Shown here: piece after piece, positions 17,354 to 24,801 of the stretch
Position numbering within the stretch: the stretch's first letter is position 1
Layout of the letters: every line of letters starts with the position of its first letter
Program-made: the position numbers and the translations under genes
Assembly (NCBI RefSeq): GCF_005952805.1
Contig: NZ_CP040709.1
Location: 3,534,001-3,598,000 of the forward strand
Length of the DNA stretch: 64,000 nt
Source: Inhella inkyongensis
GTDB taxonomy: Bacteria > Pseudomonadota > Gammaproteobacteria > Burkholderiales > Burkholderiaceae_C
Reading direction: 5' to 3'
The notes under the pieces: generated by a model
Database searches by the model: none
Seen by the model: only the letters and a program-made list of their open reading frames with translations
What the model was told of the DNA's origin: nothing

Positions 17354-18616
17354 TCAGGCCTTGATGCGGAAGGCATCGGCGTACTTGGCGGGGTCCTTGC
17401 CATCCCAGACCCCACCGTCAATGAGGGTGCTGGTGCGCAGCTCGCTCTTGGGCAGGCTGATCTTGAGCTGCGCAGCCGCCTGGGCGTAGAGCGCGGTCTG
17501 GTTGATGGCGCGCGCCACGCCCAGGTAGTCCGGGTGGCTCTTCAGCAAGCCCCAGCGCTTGTGCTGGGTCAGGAACCACATGCCGTCGCTCAAGTACGGG
17601 TAGTTGACCGCCCCGTCATCAAAGAAGCGCATCGGCCGTGGGTCGTCCCAGGTCTTGCCCAGTCCATTCTGGTAGCGACCCAGGATGCGCTGGTTGATCG
17701 CCTCCACGCTGGTGTTGACATAGCTCTTCTCGGCGATGGTCTCGGCCATCTGCAACTTGTTCTTCAGGCTGGCATCGATCCAGCGCCCGGCCTCCAACAC
17801 GGCCATGATGGCCGCACGCGCGGTATTGGGGTGGCGCTGCACGAACTCGGCCGTGGCGCCCAGCACCTTCTCAGGGTGGTCGGGCCAGATCTCCTGCGAG
17901 GTGGCCGCCGTCACGCCGATGCCGTCCAGGATGGCGCGGTGATTCCAGGGCTCACCGACGCAAAAGCCGTCCATATTGCCGACCCGCATATTCGCCACCA
18001 TCTGCGGTGGTGGCACGGTGATGACCTTTGCATCGCGCAGCGGGTGGATGCCATGGGCCGCCAACCAGTAGTACAGCCACATGGCGTGCGTGCCGGTCGG
18101 GAAGGTTTGCGCAAAGGTGTACCCCTGGTCTGGGCTGCGTTTCTGACTCCCCATCACCCGCGCCAGCGAGGCGCCGTCCACCGCGCCCGCCTCGGCCAGG
18201 CGCTTGGACAGGGTGATGGCCTGGCCATTGCGGTTCAGGGTCATCAGCAGGGCCATGTCCTTTTTGGGACCGCCCACGCCCAGGTGCACGCCGTAGAGCA
18301 GGCCATAGAGCACATGGGCCAGGTCCAGGTCCCCATGCACCAGCTTGTCACGCACACCGGCCCAACTGGCTTCCTTGCTGAGCACGAACTTGATGCCGTA
18401 CTTGCGGTCAAAGCCCAGCACCGAGGCCATCACCACCGAGGCACAGTCGGTCAGCGGGATGAAGCCCACCCGCACCTCCTCTTTCTCAGGGCGGTCGCTG
18501 CCCTGGGCCCAGGCCTGGGGCAGCACCTGAGCGGCGGCGGCCAGGGCGCCGGCACCCAGCAGCACACGCCGCTTGGGGTGACGCTCGGTATCGAACAGGG
18601 GAGGGATTTCGTGCAT
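17354..18616 (-). CDS. nrtA: Nitrate/nitrite-binding periplasmic protein
   Basis: Captures nitrate or nitrite for the NrtB/NrtC permease. The 420-aa protein carries an export signal with Arg-Arg before a hydrophobic Ala-rich stretch (KRRVLLGAGALAAAAQV, cut near AWA), suggesting Tat or Sec export. The NrtA/SsuA-like fold is recognisable from VGFIPLTDCASVVMA, FPTGTHAMWLYYWLAAHGI and DGFCVGEPWNHRAI. A cytosolic NasS sensor shares this fold but lacks a signal peptide, so this copy is the transport component. The start ATG follows a ribosome-binding site placed directly after an intrinsic terminator, so expression depends on antitermination in the leader. Confidence 0.92.
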   Translation of the reverse strand: MHEIPPLFDTERHPKRRVLLGAGALAAAAQVLPQAWAQGSDRPEKEEVRVGFIPLTDCASVVMASVLGFDRKYGIKFVLSKEASWAGVRDKLVHGDLDLAHVLYGLLYGVHLGVGGPKKDMALLMTLNRNGQAITLSKRLAEAGAVDGASLARVMGSQKRSPDQGYTFAQTFPTGTHAMWLYYWLAAHGIHPLRDAKVITVPPPQMVANMRVGNMDGFCVGEPWNHRAILDGIGVTAATSQEIWPDHPEKVLGATAEFVQRHPNTARAAIMAVLEAGRWIDASLKNKLQMAETIAEKSYVNTSVEAINQRILGRYQNGLGKTWDDPRPMRFFDDGAVNYPYLSDGMWFLTQHKRWGLLKSHPDYLGVARAINQTALYAQAAAQLKISLPKSELRTSTLIDGGVWDGKDPAKYADAFRIKA

Positions 18617-18634
18617 GGGGGTCTCCGTCGGAAC

Positions 18635-18715
18635 AAAAAAAGGGCGCCACAGCCCCTGAACGACGCGACCCCGGTGGGCGGAGCCCTTGTGCATCGTCAG
18701 CGGCTGGACGCCCTT
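18635..18715 (-). terminator. Leader terminator (attenuator) upstream of nrtA
   Basis: On the minus strand the 5' arm (18715-18694) pairs with the 3' arm (18663-18640): AAGGGCGTC/GGCGCCCTT, CAGCC/GGCTG, CTGA/TCAG and CGA/TCG, interrupted only by single-base bulges or mismatches, about 21 base pairs. A small GGGC-TCC-GCCC hairpin sits in the loop. Seven consecutive T residues (18641-18635) follow. The nrtA ATG is 18 bases later. The 5' arm starts inside the second ANTAR hairpin loop, so the two structures cannot coexist. Confidence 0.88.
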
Positions 18716-18743
18716 GCCCAGTTCCCCCACGCCCTTGCGGGGG
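18704..18743 (-). promoter_or_regulatory. Tandem ANTAR-target hairpins (antiterminator P1/P2)
   Basis: P1 (18743-18724): a 7-bp stem CCCCCGC/GCGTGGGGG-type with one G-U, closing a six-base loop AAGGGC. P2 (18721-18704): a 6-bp stem CTGGGC/GTCCAG-type with one G-U, closing the same loop AAGGGC. Two bases separate them. Both loops have A at position 1 and G at position 4, the rule reported for RNA targets of ANTAR proteins. The ANTAR gene nasT is immediately upstream and the attenuator immediately downstream. Confidence 0.88.
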
Positions 18744-18756
18744 ATGCCCTGCTGTA

Positions 18757-18773
18757 CGCAAGCCCTGTGCCAA
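18757..18773 (-). promoter_or_regulatory. Sigma-54 promoter of the nrtA leader
   Basis: Minus strand reads TTGGCACAGGGCTTGCG: TGGCAC, five bases, TTGC, with GG-N10-GC spacing exactly as in -24/-12 promoters. Counting 12 bases from the -12 C puts transcription start near 18746, three bases before hairpin P1. A sigma-54 promoter implies NtrC-type control by nitrogen limitation. Confidence 0.82.
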
Positions 18774-18800
18774 GGAGAACACCGGCCATTCGCACCGGCC

Positions 18801-18819
18801 TCGCGCCAGCCTGGTGCAA
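18801..18819 (-). promoter_or_regulatory. Possible NtrC-binding site
   Basis: Minus strand TTGCACCAGGCTGGCGCGA resembles the NtrC consensus TGCACC-N4-TGGTGCA with two mismatches in the second half. It begins about 30 bases upstream of the -24 element, which is close for an enhancer. A direct repeat GGCCGGTG, spaced 13 bases, lies between it and the promoter. Confidence 0.4.
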
Positions 18820-18860
18820 GTGCCGCCTCAAACTGGGGCGGCCTGCCCGGAACAGGAGCA

Positions 18861-19460
18861 CTAAGAGCGCAGCAGCTGCGCCGCTTCGATCAAACGCTGG
18901 GCCACCGCGGCCAGGGTCTCGCTCCGGTCCATGGCCAGACGGCGCAGGCGACGGTAAGCGGCGTCCTCACTCAGGCCCTGCTCCTGCATCAGCAAGCCCT
19001 TGGCGCGTTCGATCTGCTTGCGCCCTGCCAGTTCCAGTTGCACCCCGGCCAGTTCATCGCGCAGCGCGCGCTCCTGCTCGAAGCGTGCACAGGCCACCTG
19101 CATCACGGCTTCCAGGCGCTCGGGCTGCAGACCCGCCACCACATAAGCGCTGACGCCCGCACGCAGCGCGGCCCGCACCGTGGGCGCGGCACCGCACTCG
19201 GCAAACATCAGCACCGGGCGCGGCATTTCCTCGTGCAGGGTGGCCAGGTGCTCCAGGGTGTCGCGCCCCGGGGCTTCGGCATCCACGATCACCAGATCGG
19301 GCCGCTGGCGCTGCACCACCTCATGGATGCGCGTGGCCTCGTCCAGCACGGCCAGCACCTCATGGCCCTGGCGCACCAGGGTCTCGGCAATCAAGCGCAC
19401 ACGGTGCGCGCCATCGTCCACCAGCAGGACGCGCAAAAAGGGAGGGGCCGGAGGGTTCAT
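18861..19460 (-). CDS. nasT: ANTAR-domain response regulator (NasT-like antiterminator)
   Basis: 199-aa RNA-binding antiterminator predicted to let transcription pass the nrtA attenuator when nitrate is present. An N-terminal receiver-like domain ([13 protein letters not shown], then [12 protein letters not shown]) leads through a helix to a C-terminal ANTAR domain of about residues 135-195 ([20 protein letters not shown], then [10 protein letters not shown]). The start is uncertain: ATG 19460 lacks a clear ribosome-binding site, and a TTG at 19436 would give the classical MRVLLVDD opening. No NasS, the usual nitrate-sensing partner, is encoded beside it. It is divergent from cysK. Confidence 0.9.
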   Translation of the reverse strand: MNPPAPPFLRVLLVDDGAHRVRLIAETLVRQGHEVLAVLDEATRIHEVVQRQRPDLVIVDAEAPGRDTLEHLATLHEEMPRPVLMFAECGAAPTVRAALRAGVSAYVVAGLQPERLEAVMQVACARFEQERALRDELAGVQLELAGRKQIERAKGLLMQEQGLSEDAAYRRLRRLAMDRSETLAAVAQRLIEAAQLLRS

Positions 19461-19472
19461 GCCCCCAGGATG

Positions 19473-19489
19473 CGCAGGTTTCGTGCCAG
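19473..19489 (-). promoter_or_regulatory. Sigma-54-like promoter upstream of nasT
   Basis: Minus strand reads CTGGCACGAAACCTGCG, matching TGGCACG-N4-TTGC with one mismatch and correct GG-N10-GC spacing. The predicted start would fall two bases before the annotated nasT ATG, giving a nearly leaderless mRNA. That makes either the promoter or the ATG doubtful. Confidence 0.45.
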
Positions 19490-19557
19490 GAACCCTGCCC
19501 AATCCGGTCAAGCTCGCTACATTGGCAGCCTTGTTGGCCGAGACCTCCGGAGTCCCT

Positions 19558-20475
19558 ATGAAAGCGCAGTCCATCCTCGACACCATTGGCAACACCCCGC
19601 ATGTGCGCATCAACCGCCTGTTTGGGGCAGGCGCAGAGGTCTGGATCAAGGCCGAGCGGGCCAATCCAGGCGGTTCGATCAAGGACCGCATCGCGCTCTC
19701 CATGGTCGAGGACGCCGAACGCAGCGGCCTGCTCAAGCCCGGCAGCACCATCGTCGAGCCCACCTCGGGCAACACCGGCGTGGGCCTGGCCATGGTGGCC
19801 GCCGTCAAGGGCTACAAGCTGATCCTGGTGATGCCCGACAGCATGAGCATCGAGCGCCGCCGCCTGATGCTGGCCTATGGCGCCAGCTTCGAGCTGACCC
19901 CGCGCGAGAAGGGCATGAAGGGCGCCATTGCCAAGGCCCAGGAGCTGCTGGAAACCATTCCCGGCGCCTGGATGCCGCAGCAGTTCGAGAACCCGGCCAA
20001 TATCGATGTGCATGTGCGCACCACGGCCGAGGAGATCGCGCGCGACTTCCCCGAGGGCCTGGACGCCCTCATCACCGGGGTGGGCACGGGCGGCCACATC
20101 ACCGGCTGCGCGCGGGTTTTGAAGCAGCGCTGGCCCCAGCTGCAGGTGTTTGCGGTGGAACCGGCCGCCAGCCCGGTCATCAGCGGCGGCCAGCCTTCTC
20201 CCCACCCCATCCAGGGCATCGGCGCCGGCTTCATCCCGCTGAACCTGGATGTGGATCTACTGGATGGCGTGATCCAGGTCGACGCCGAGGCCGCACGCGA
20301 GATGGCGCGCCGCTGCGCCCGCGAGGAAGGCATGCTGGTGGGCATCAGCAGCGGCGCCACCTTGCGCGCCATTGAGCAGCAGCTGCCCAAGCTCAAGCCT
20401 GGCGCGCGTGTGCTGGGCTTCAACTACGACACCGGCGAGCGCTACCTGTCGGTCGAAGGCTTCCTGCCAACGTGA
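19558..20475 (+). CDS. cysK: Cysteine synthase (O-acetylserine sulfhydrylase)
   Basis: PLP enzyme making L-cysteine from O-acetylserine and sulfide. The 305-aa protein has the PLP Lys at K42 in NPGGSIKDR, the substrate-binding loop EPTSGNTG (about 68-75), the PLP-phosphate loop [10 protein letters not shown] and the C-terminal GISSGA motif. A CysM-versus-CysK choice is made from the overall pattern ([10 protein letters not shown] and the [13 protein letters not shown] segment favour CysK). CCGGAG seven bases upstream supports ATG 19558. The gene is divergent from nasT and followed by a structured repeat that may terminate it. Confidence 0.92.
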   Translation: MKAQSILDTIGNTPHVRINRLFGAGAEVWIKAERANPGGSIKDRIALSMVEDAERSGLLKPGSTIVEPTSGNTGVGLAMVAAVKGYKLILVMPDSMSIERRRLMLAYGASFELTPREKGMKGAIAKAQELLETIPGAWMPQQFENPANIDVHVRTTAEEIARDFPEGLDALITGVGTGGHITGCARVLKQRWPQLQVFAVEPAASPVISGGQPSPHPIQGIGAGFIPLNLDVDLLDGVIQVDAEAAREMARRCAREEGMLVGISSGATLRAIEQQLPKLKPGARVLGFNYDTGERYLSVEGFLPT

Positions 20476-20560
20476 TCCCCCCCGATGCGCCTTCGGCGCC
20501 TCCCCCCAGGGGGCGCCGCCAGTGGCCCGGCAAAGCCGGTTCCACGGCGGCCCCTTGAAG
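20476..20560 (+). repeat. 80-bp three-hairpin intergenic repeat, copy 1
   Basis: Starts at the cysK stop and fills most of the gap to the molybdoenzyme gene. Three hairpins are visible: GCGCC-TTC-GGCGC, a C-run/G-run stem (CCCCCC-A-GGGGG), and CCGGC-AAA-GCCGG. An inverted second copy lies at 39437-39515, where the third stem is CTGGC-AGA-GCCAG, a compensatory pair change. Confidence 0.8.
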
Positions 20561-20597
20561 ATGTGTGCGGTCTGCCTACCAGGCGTCGCCAAGTTAT

Positions 20598-22886
20598 ATG
20601 GCTGAAACCAATCAACCGGCCGGTGGCCGGGGCGCCGTCAAGGCGGCCTTTGATGCCTTTTCCGAGCAAGGCATCCCGCTCAAGGTGGTGCGTAGCTTTT
20701 TGAAGGCCAACAAGCCCGAAGGCTTCGACTGCCCGGGCTGCGCCTTCCCGGACCGCCCCGGCAGCTTCGGCCCCGACTCTTGCGAGCAGGGCCAGAAGGC
20801 GATTGCCTGGGAGATGACGCCTCGAAAAGCCGACGCCGCCTTCTTTGCCCAGCACACGCTGACCGAGCTGCGCCAATGGCGCGAGCGCGACATCGAGGCC
20901 GTCGGGCGGCTGACCGAGCCGCTGCGCTACAACGCCCAGACCGACCGCTACGAGCCCATTGCCTGGGTGGATGCCCTGCAGCTGGCCGCCACCGAGCTGC
21001 GCGCGCTGGAACCCACCCGCGTGAGTTTCTACACCTCGGGCCGCGCCAGCAACGAGGCCGCCTTTCTGTGGCAGTTGCTGGCACGCGCCTACGGCTCGGC
21101 CAATCTGCCCGACTCCAGCAACCTCTGCCACGAACCCTCGGGCCTGGCGCTCAAAGAGCAGATCGGTGTGGGCAAGGGCACGGCCCAGCTCAGCGACTTC
21201 GAACTGGCCGACTGCATCCTGGTGGTTGGCCAGAACCCCGCCACCAACCACCCGCGCCTGATGGGCACCCTGCACGCCGCGAGCAAACGCGGTGCCACCG
21301 TGCTCGCCATGAACCCGCTGGTGGAGCGCGGATTCGTCAACTTTGCCGACCCCAAGGATGTGGGCGAGATGCTCACCAACACCGGGCACCGCGTGGCCAA
21401 GACGGTCTACACCGTCAAGGTCGGCGGCGACCTGGCCGCGCTCAAGGGCGTGGCCAAACGCTGGGTGGAGCTCGAAGCCCAAGGTCAGTCGATCTTTGAC
21501 CTCGCCTTCATCCGCGAGCACTGCGAAGGCTTCGAAGCCCTGCTGGCCGACCTGCGCGGCGAAGACTGGCAACGCATCGAAGCGGACTCGGGCCTGAGCC
21601 GCGAGGCCCTCCACCAGCTGGCCGACGAGCTGGCGCGCTCGCGCGCGACCCTCATCACCTGGTGCATGGGCCTCACACACCACGAAGACGCGGTGGCCAC
21701 CATCCAGACCCTGGTGAACCTGCAGCTGCTGCGCGGCATGATCGGCAAGCCGGGCACCGGCGTGGTGCCGGTGCGCGGCCACAGCAATGTGCAGGGCGAC
21801 CGCACCATGGGCTGCACCTTTGCCGTGCCGGAGCGCTGGATTGCCAACCAGGAGGCCACCCTGCCGGGACTGCGTCTCACGCGCGAGCGCGGCCTCGACG
21901 CCCTGGGCACGGCCCAGGGCCTGCTGGATGGCAGCCTGCAGGGTCTCCTGAGCCTGGGCGGCAATTTCGCGGTGGCCGGCGCCGACGCCCCGGCCGTGCT
22001 GGCCGCGCTCAGCCGCACGCCCTTCACCCTGCACATCGCCACCAAGCCCAACCGCACCCATCTGCACCCCGGGCGCACGGGCTTGCTGCTGCCCTGCCTG
22101 GCGCGCACCGACATCGACCGGCAAGACGGTCACGAGCAACGCGTCAGCGTCGAGGACTCGATGAGCATGGTGCATGCCTCCAAGGGCATGCAGACCCCAC
22201 TGTCGAACGAGATGCGCAGCGAGCCGGCCATCGTGGCCCAGCTCGGCCATGCGCTGCTGCACGATGGCTCGGTGCCCTGGCTGCATCTGATCCAAGACTA
22301 TGACCGCATCCGCGCGCTGATCGAGCGCTGCCAGCAGGGCGTGTTCGAAGGCTTCGAGAACTTCAATGCCAAGCTGCAGCAACCGGGTGGCTTCTGGCTT
22401 CCCAATGCGGCCGCGCGGCGCGAGTGGCGCAATGCCGGCGGCCGCGCGAAGCTGATGCCCCATGCCCTGCCCACTGAGGGTGTGCTGGCGCGCGCCAAGG
22501 CTGGCTTACCCGCGAGCGAGCACGCCCGCGTGCTCAGCCTGATGACGGTGCGCAGCCACGACCAGTTCAACACCACGGTCTATGGCCAGGACGACCGCTA
22601 CCGCAATGTCTTTGGCACGCGCGAGGTGGTGTTTTTGAGCCCTGCCGAGATCACCCGCCTGGGCCTGCACGAGGGGCAGAAGGTGGACGTCGAGGGCCTG
22701 GCCATCGACGACGGCCAAACCCGCTGGCTGCGCGGGTTTGAAGTGCGGAAGCTGGAAATGGCCCCGGGCTGCGCCGCCGCCTACTTCCCCGAGGCCACGC
22801 CCCTGGTTCCCACCGGCCTGGTGGCCAAGGGCGCACGCACCCCGGCAGCCAAGGCCCTGCCGGTGCGCCTGCATCCAGTCGTTTGA
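20598..22886 (+). CDS. FdhF/YdeP-family molybdopterin oxidoreductase (formate dehydrogenase-like)
   Basis: 762-aa cytosolic bis-MGD oxidoreductase of the YdeP branch. The Fe-S/N-terminal motif is the YdeP type (DCPGCAFPDR, then DSCEQGQKA) rather than the classical CxxCxxxC of FdhF. NLCHEPSG places a Cys where formate dehydrogenases have Sec or Cys as Mo ligand. QNPATNHPR, GNTGxxP-like and GHSNVQGDRTMG segments are typical of the family. The ATG at 20598 precedes MAETNQ. It is followed, with start/stop overlap TGATG, by a membrane protein and then fdhD, whose product sulfurates the cofactor of such enzymes. The physiological substrate is not certain; YdeP proteins are not all formate dehydrogenases. 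Confidence 0.88.
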   Translation: MAETNQPAGGRGAVKAAFDAFSEQGIPLKVVRSFLKANKPEGFDCPGCAFPDRPGSFGPDSCEQGQKAIAWEMTPRKADAAFFAQHTLTELRQWRERDIEAVGRLTEPLRYNAQTDRYEPIAWVDALQLAATELRALEPTRVSFYTSGRASNEAAFLWQLLARAYGSANLPDSSNLCHEPSGLALKEQIGVGKGTAQLSDFELADCILVVGQNPATNHPRLMGTLHAASKRGATVLAMNPLVERGFVNFADPKDVGEMLTNTGHRVAKTVYTVKVGGDLAALKGVAKRWVELEAQGQSIFDLAFIREHCEGFEALLADLRGEDWQRIEADSGLSREALHQLADELARSRATLITWCMGLTHHEDAVATIQTLVNLQLLRGMIGKPGTGVVPVRGHSNVQGDRTMGCTFAVPERWIANQEATLPGLRLTRERGLDALGTAQGLLDGSLQGLLSLGGNFAVAGADAPAVLAALSRTPFTLHIATKPNRTHLHPGRTGLLLPCLARTDIDRQDGHEQRVSVEDSMSMVHASKGMQTPLSNEMRSEPAIVAQLGHALLHDGSVPWLHLIQDYDRIRALIERCQQGVFEGFENFNAKLQQPGGFWLPNAAARREWRNAGGRAKLMPHALPTEGVLARAKAGLPASEHARVLSLMTVRSHDQFNTTVYGQDDRYRNVFGTREVVFLSPAEITRLGLHEGQKVDVEGLAIDDGQTRWLRGFEVRKLEMAPGCAAAYFPEATPLVPTGLVAKGARTPAAKALPVRLHPVV

Positions 22887-23419
22887 TGGAGCCCCCTGTG
22901 ACGATCACCCTTCCACCCGACACCCGCCCCTGGCTGAAGCGCCACTGGTTCCTGCCCTTGGCCGCTGCCATCGTGCTGGGCGATCTGGCCTCGGTGTTCT
23001 TCGGCGGCTGGGGCGAGCCGCAATGGCTGGAAGCCGCACTGCTGATCGACTTCGCGCTGGTGCTGCCGCTGCTCTATGCCTGGTGCTACCGCACCCAGGG
23101 CAAGGTCGCCCGGATCAAGGCCGCCGGCCTCTCTTGTCTCGCCCACTGGGCCACGGGCAAGCTGGTGCCGGCCGAGCATCAATATTTGCTGCGCGAGGTG
23201 GCCTGGCTGCGCAACCTGGGCCTGGCCGCCCTGCTGCTGCTGGAGATCAAATTGGGCGTGATGGTCTATCGCGCGGTCCTCCAGGGCCGCAAGACCCCCG
23301 AGGCGGCCCGGCAGCAACTGGAGCAGGAAGGCATGCCCGCCTGGGCCGCCAAGATCATGGCCTGGGAGGCGAACCTGTGGGTCAGAGCCTGGCGCTGGCT
23401 GCGGCGCGATCGGTCTTGA
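22886..23419 (+). CDS. Small integral membrane protein between fdhF-like and fdhD
   Basis: 177 aa with about four hydrophobic segments: WFLPLAAAIVLGDLASVFFG, ALLIDFALVLPLLYAWCY, a weaker middle segment, and LGLAALLLLEIKLGVMVY. The C-terminal tail is basic and Trp-rich (WVRAWRWLRRDRS). Its ATG overlaps the upstream stop and its 3' end overlaps fdhD by 43 bp, so it is co-translated with both. I do not recognise the family. Context suggests a membrane anchor or accessory factor for the molybdoenzyme, which is inference only. Confidence 0.75.
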   Translation: MEPPVTITLPPDTRPWLKRHWFLPLAAAIVLGDLASVFFGGWGEPQWLEAALLIDFALVLPLLYAWCYRTQGKVARIKAAGLSCLAHWATGKLVPAEHQYLLREVAWLRNLGLAALLLLEIKLGVMVYRAVLQGRKTPEAARQQLEQEGMPAWAAKIMAWEANLWVRAWRWLRRDRS

Positions 23420-24201
23420 ATCCAGCCGACATCGATTGGGCCCGCCCCAGCCCCGAAGCCTTCGCCCTTGGCCATAGCCCCGGCGGTTCCGACGCCCTGA
23501 TTGAAGAGACCCCCGTCACCCTGGTCTTCAACGACGAGGTGGCGCTGACCCTGATGGCCACGCCGCTGCAGGGGGAAGAGCTGGCCTTGGGCTTTACCTT
23601 GAGCGAGGGCCTGATCGAGCGCGCCGACGAGATTCAGGAGTTGCATGCCCTGCCCACGGGCGCGGGGCTGTCGGTGCTGATCAGCTTGCCCGAGGCACGC
23701 ATGGCGCCGCTGCGGGCGCGGCGGCGCTTTGGGGCTGCACCGGGTGGCTGCGGCTTGTGCGGCATTGAGGACCAGCAGACCTTGTTGGCCCTGCCGGAAC
23801 GAGCGCTAACAACCCTGGCCCTGGAGGACGGTGCGATTGCGCGCGCGCTGCAGGCCCTGCCCGCCCACCAGCCGCTGAACGCCGCCACCGGTGGTGCCCA
23901 TGCTGCCGCCTGGTGCAGCGCGGCGGGCGAGATCCTGTTGGCGACCGAAGACGTGAGCCGGCACTGTGCGCTGGACAAGCTGATCGGGCTGCTGGCGCGC
24001 ACGCATCAGGACCCGGCCCAGGGCTTTGTGCTGATGAGCAGCCGCGCCAGCTTTGAACTGGTGCACAAAGCGGCGCGCGTCGGGCTGCCGGCCTTGGTGG
24101 CGATCTCGGCGCCCACGGCGCTCGCCCTGCGGGCAGCCCAGGCCTGCGGGCTGGCGCTCTACGGTTTCGCCCGCGAAGGGCGGCACACGCGCTACGCCTG
24201 A
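23377..24201 (+). CDS. fdhD: Formate dehydrogenase sulfurtransferase FdhD
   Basis: Transfers sulfur from a cysteine desulfurase to the bis-MGD cofactor, required for formate dehydrogenase activity. The product shows the conserved ETPVTLVFNDE motif, the functional Cys pair C125-Gly-Leu-C128 in GGCGLCGIE, and the C-terminal VGLPALVAISAPTALAL segment that binds the cofactor. The GTG at 23377 is chosen because GGAGG lies seven bases before it and the resulting 274 aa matches the family length. A TTG at 23416 would give 261 aa and avoid the overlap with the preceding gene. Confidence 0.92.
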   Translation: MGQSLALAAARSVLNPADIDWARPSPEAFALGHSPGGSDALIEETPVTLVFNDEVALTLMATPLQGEELALGFTLSEGLIERADEIQELHALPTGAGLSVLISLPEARMAPLRARRRFGAAPGGCGLCGIEDQQTLLALPERALTTLALEDGAIARALQALPAHQPLNAATGGAHAAAWCSAAGEILLATEDVSRHCALDKLIGLLARTHQDPAQGFVLMSSRASFELVHKAARVGLPALVAISAPTALALRAAQACGLALYGFAREGRHTRYA

Positions 24202-24250
24202 GCTTGACCTGGGTTCAGGCCGCCCCGGAGCGGCCTGGGACAATGCCACC

Positions 24251-24733
24251 ATGAGTACCGCCCTGAATGTCACCCTCGCTTGGAGCGATGCCCTCGCCCT
24301 GCAACAGCCCGAGATCGACCGCACCCACCAGGAGTTCGTCGAACTGCTGAACGCCCTGGCCGCCGTGGCCGATCAGGGCCTGGCCGCCCTGCCCGCCTTC
24401 GACGCGCTGCTGGCCCATACCGAGCAGCACTTCGCGATGGAGGAGGGCTGGATGGCCGCCTGCAAGTTCGAGCCGCAGAACTGCCACAGCCGCCAGCACG
24501 ACATGGTGCTGGAGCTGGCCCGCGAGGTGCGCAAAGCGGCCGTGGACAAGGGCGAGTTCGAGCCCCTGCAGCGCCTGGTGCCGGCGCTGGCCGAGTGGTT
24601 CCCGCAACACGCCGAGATGATGGACGCGGCCCTGGTGTTCACCATGCAACAGCTGGGATTTGACCCGGCGCAGGGCGAGCCGGTTCCGGCAGGCGCGAAC
24701 GCCCCCAAGGGCTGCGGCAGCCACTGTGGTTAA
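24251..24733 (+). CDS. Bacteriohemerythrin with Cys-rich tail
   Basis: 160-aa four-helix hemerythrin-like protein with a non-haem di-iron site that binds O2 reversibly. The ligand pattern is visible: H26 in IDRTHQEF, HTEQHFAMEE, CHSRQHDM and WFPQHAEMMD. The C-terminus ends CGSHCG after a flexible Ala/Pro/Gly stretch, unusual for the family and potentially metal- or disulfide-forming. It lies 49 bp after fdhD in the same direction. A role in oxygen protection or delivery for the neighbouring oxygen-sensitive molybdoenzyme is an inference from position. Confidence 0.88.
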   Translation: MSTALNVTLAWSDALALQQPEIDRTHQEFVELLNALAAVADQGLAALPAFDALLAHTEQHFAMEEGWMAACKFEPQNCHSRQHDMVLELAREVRKAAVDKGEFEPLQRLVPALAEWFPQHAEMMDAALVFTMQQLGFDPAQGEPVPAGANAPKGCGSHCG

Positions 24734-24801
24734 CGACGGCGGCTGACCCCCCCTTTTGGGGCGATGTTCATCCGGCCGCAGCTCGGATAGCCTCGCGCCC
24801 C

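Noticed and set aside
17354..18616. NasS rather than NrtA
   Set aside because: A clear Arg-Arg hydrophobic export signal and co-location with permease and ATPase genes favour the transport protein.
19520..19545. Sigma-54 promoter for cysK (TTGGCAG-N5-TTGGC)
   Set aside because: It matches only in part (last element TTGG rather than TTGC) and lies too close to the cysK start for a usual leader.
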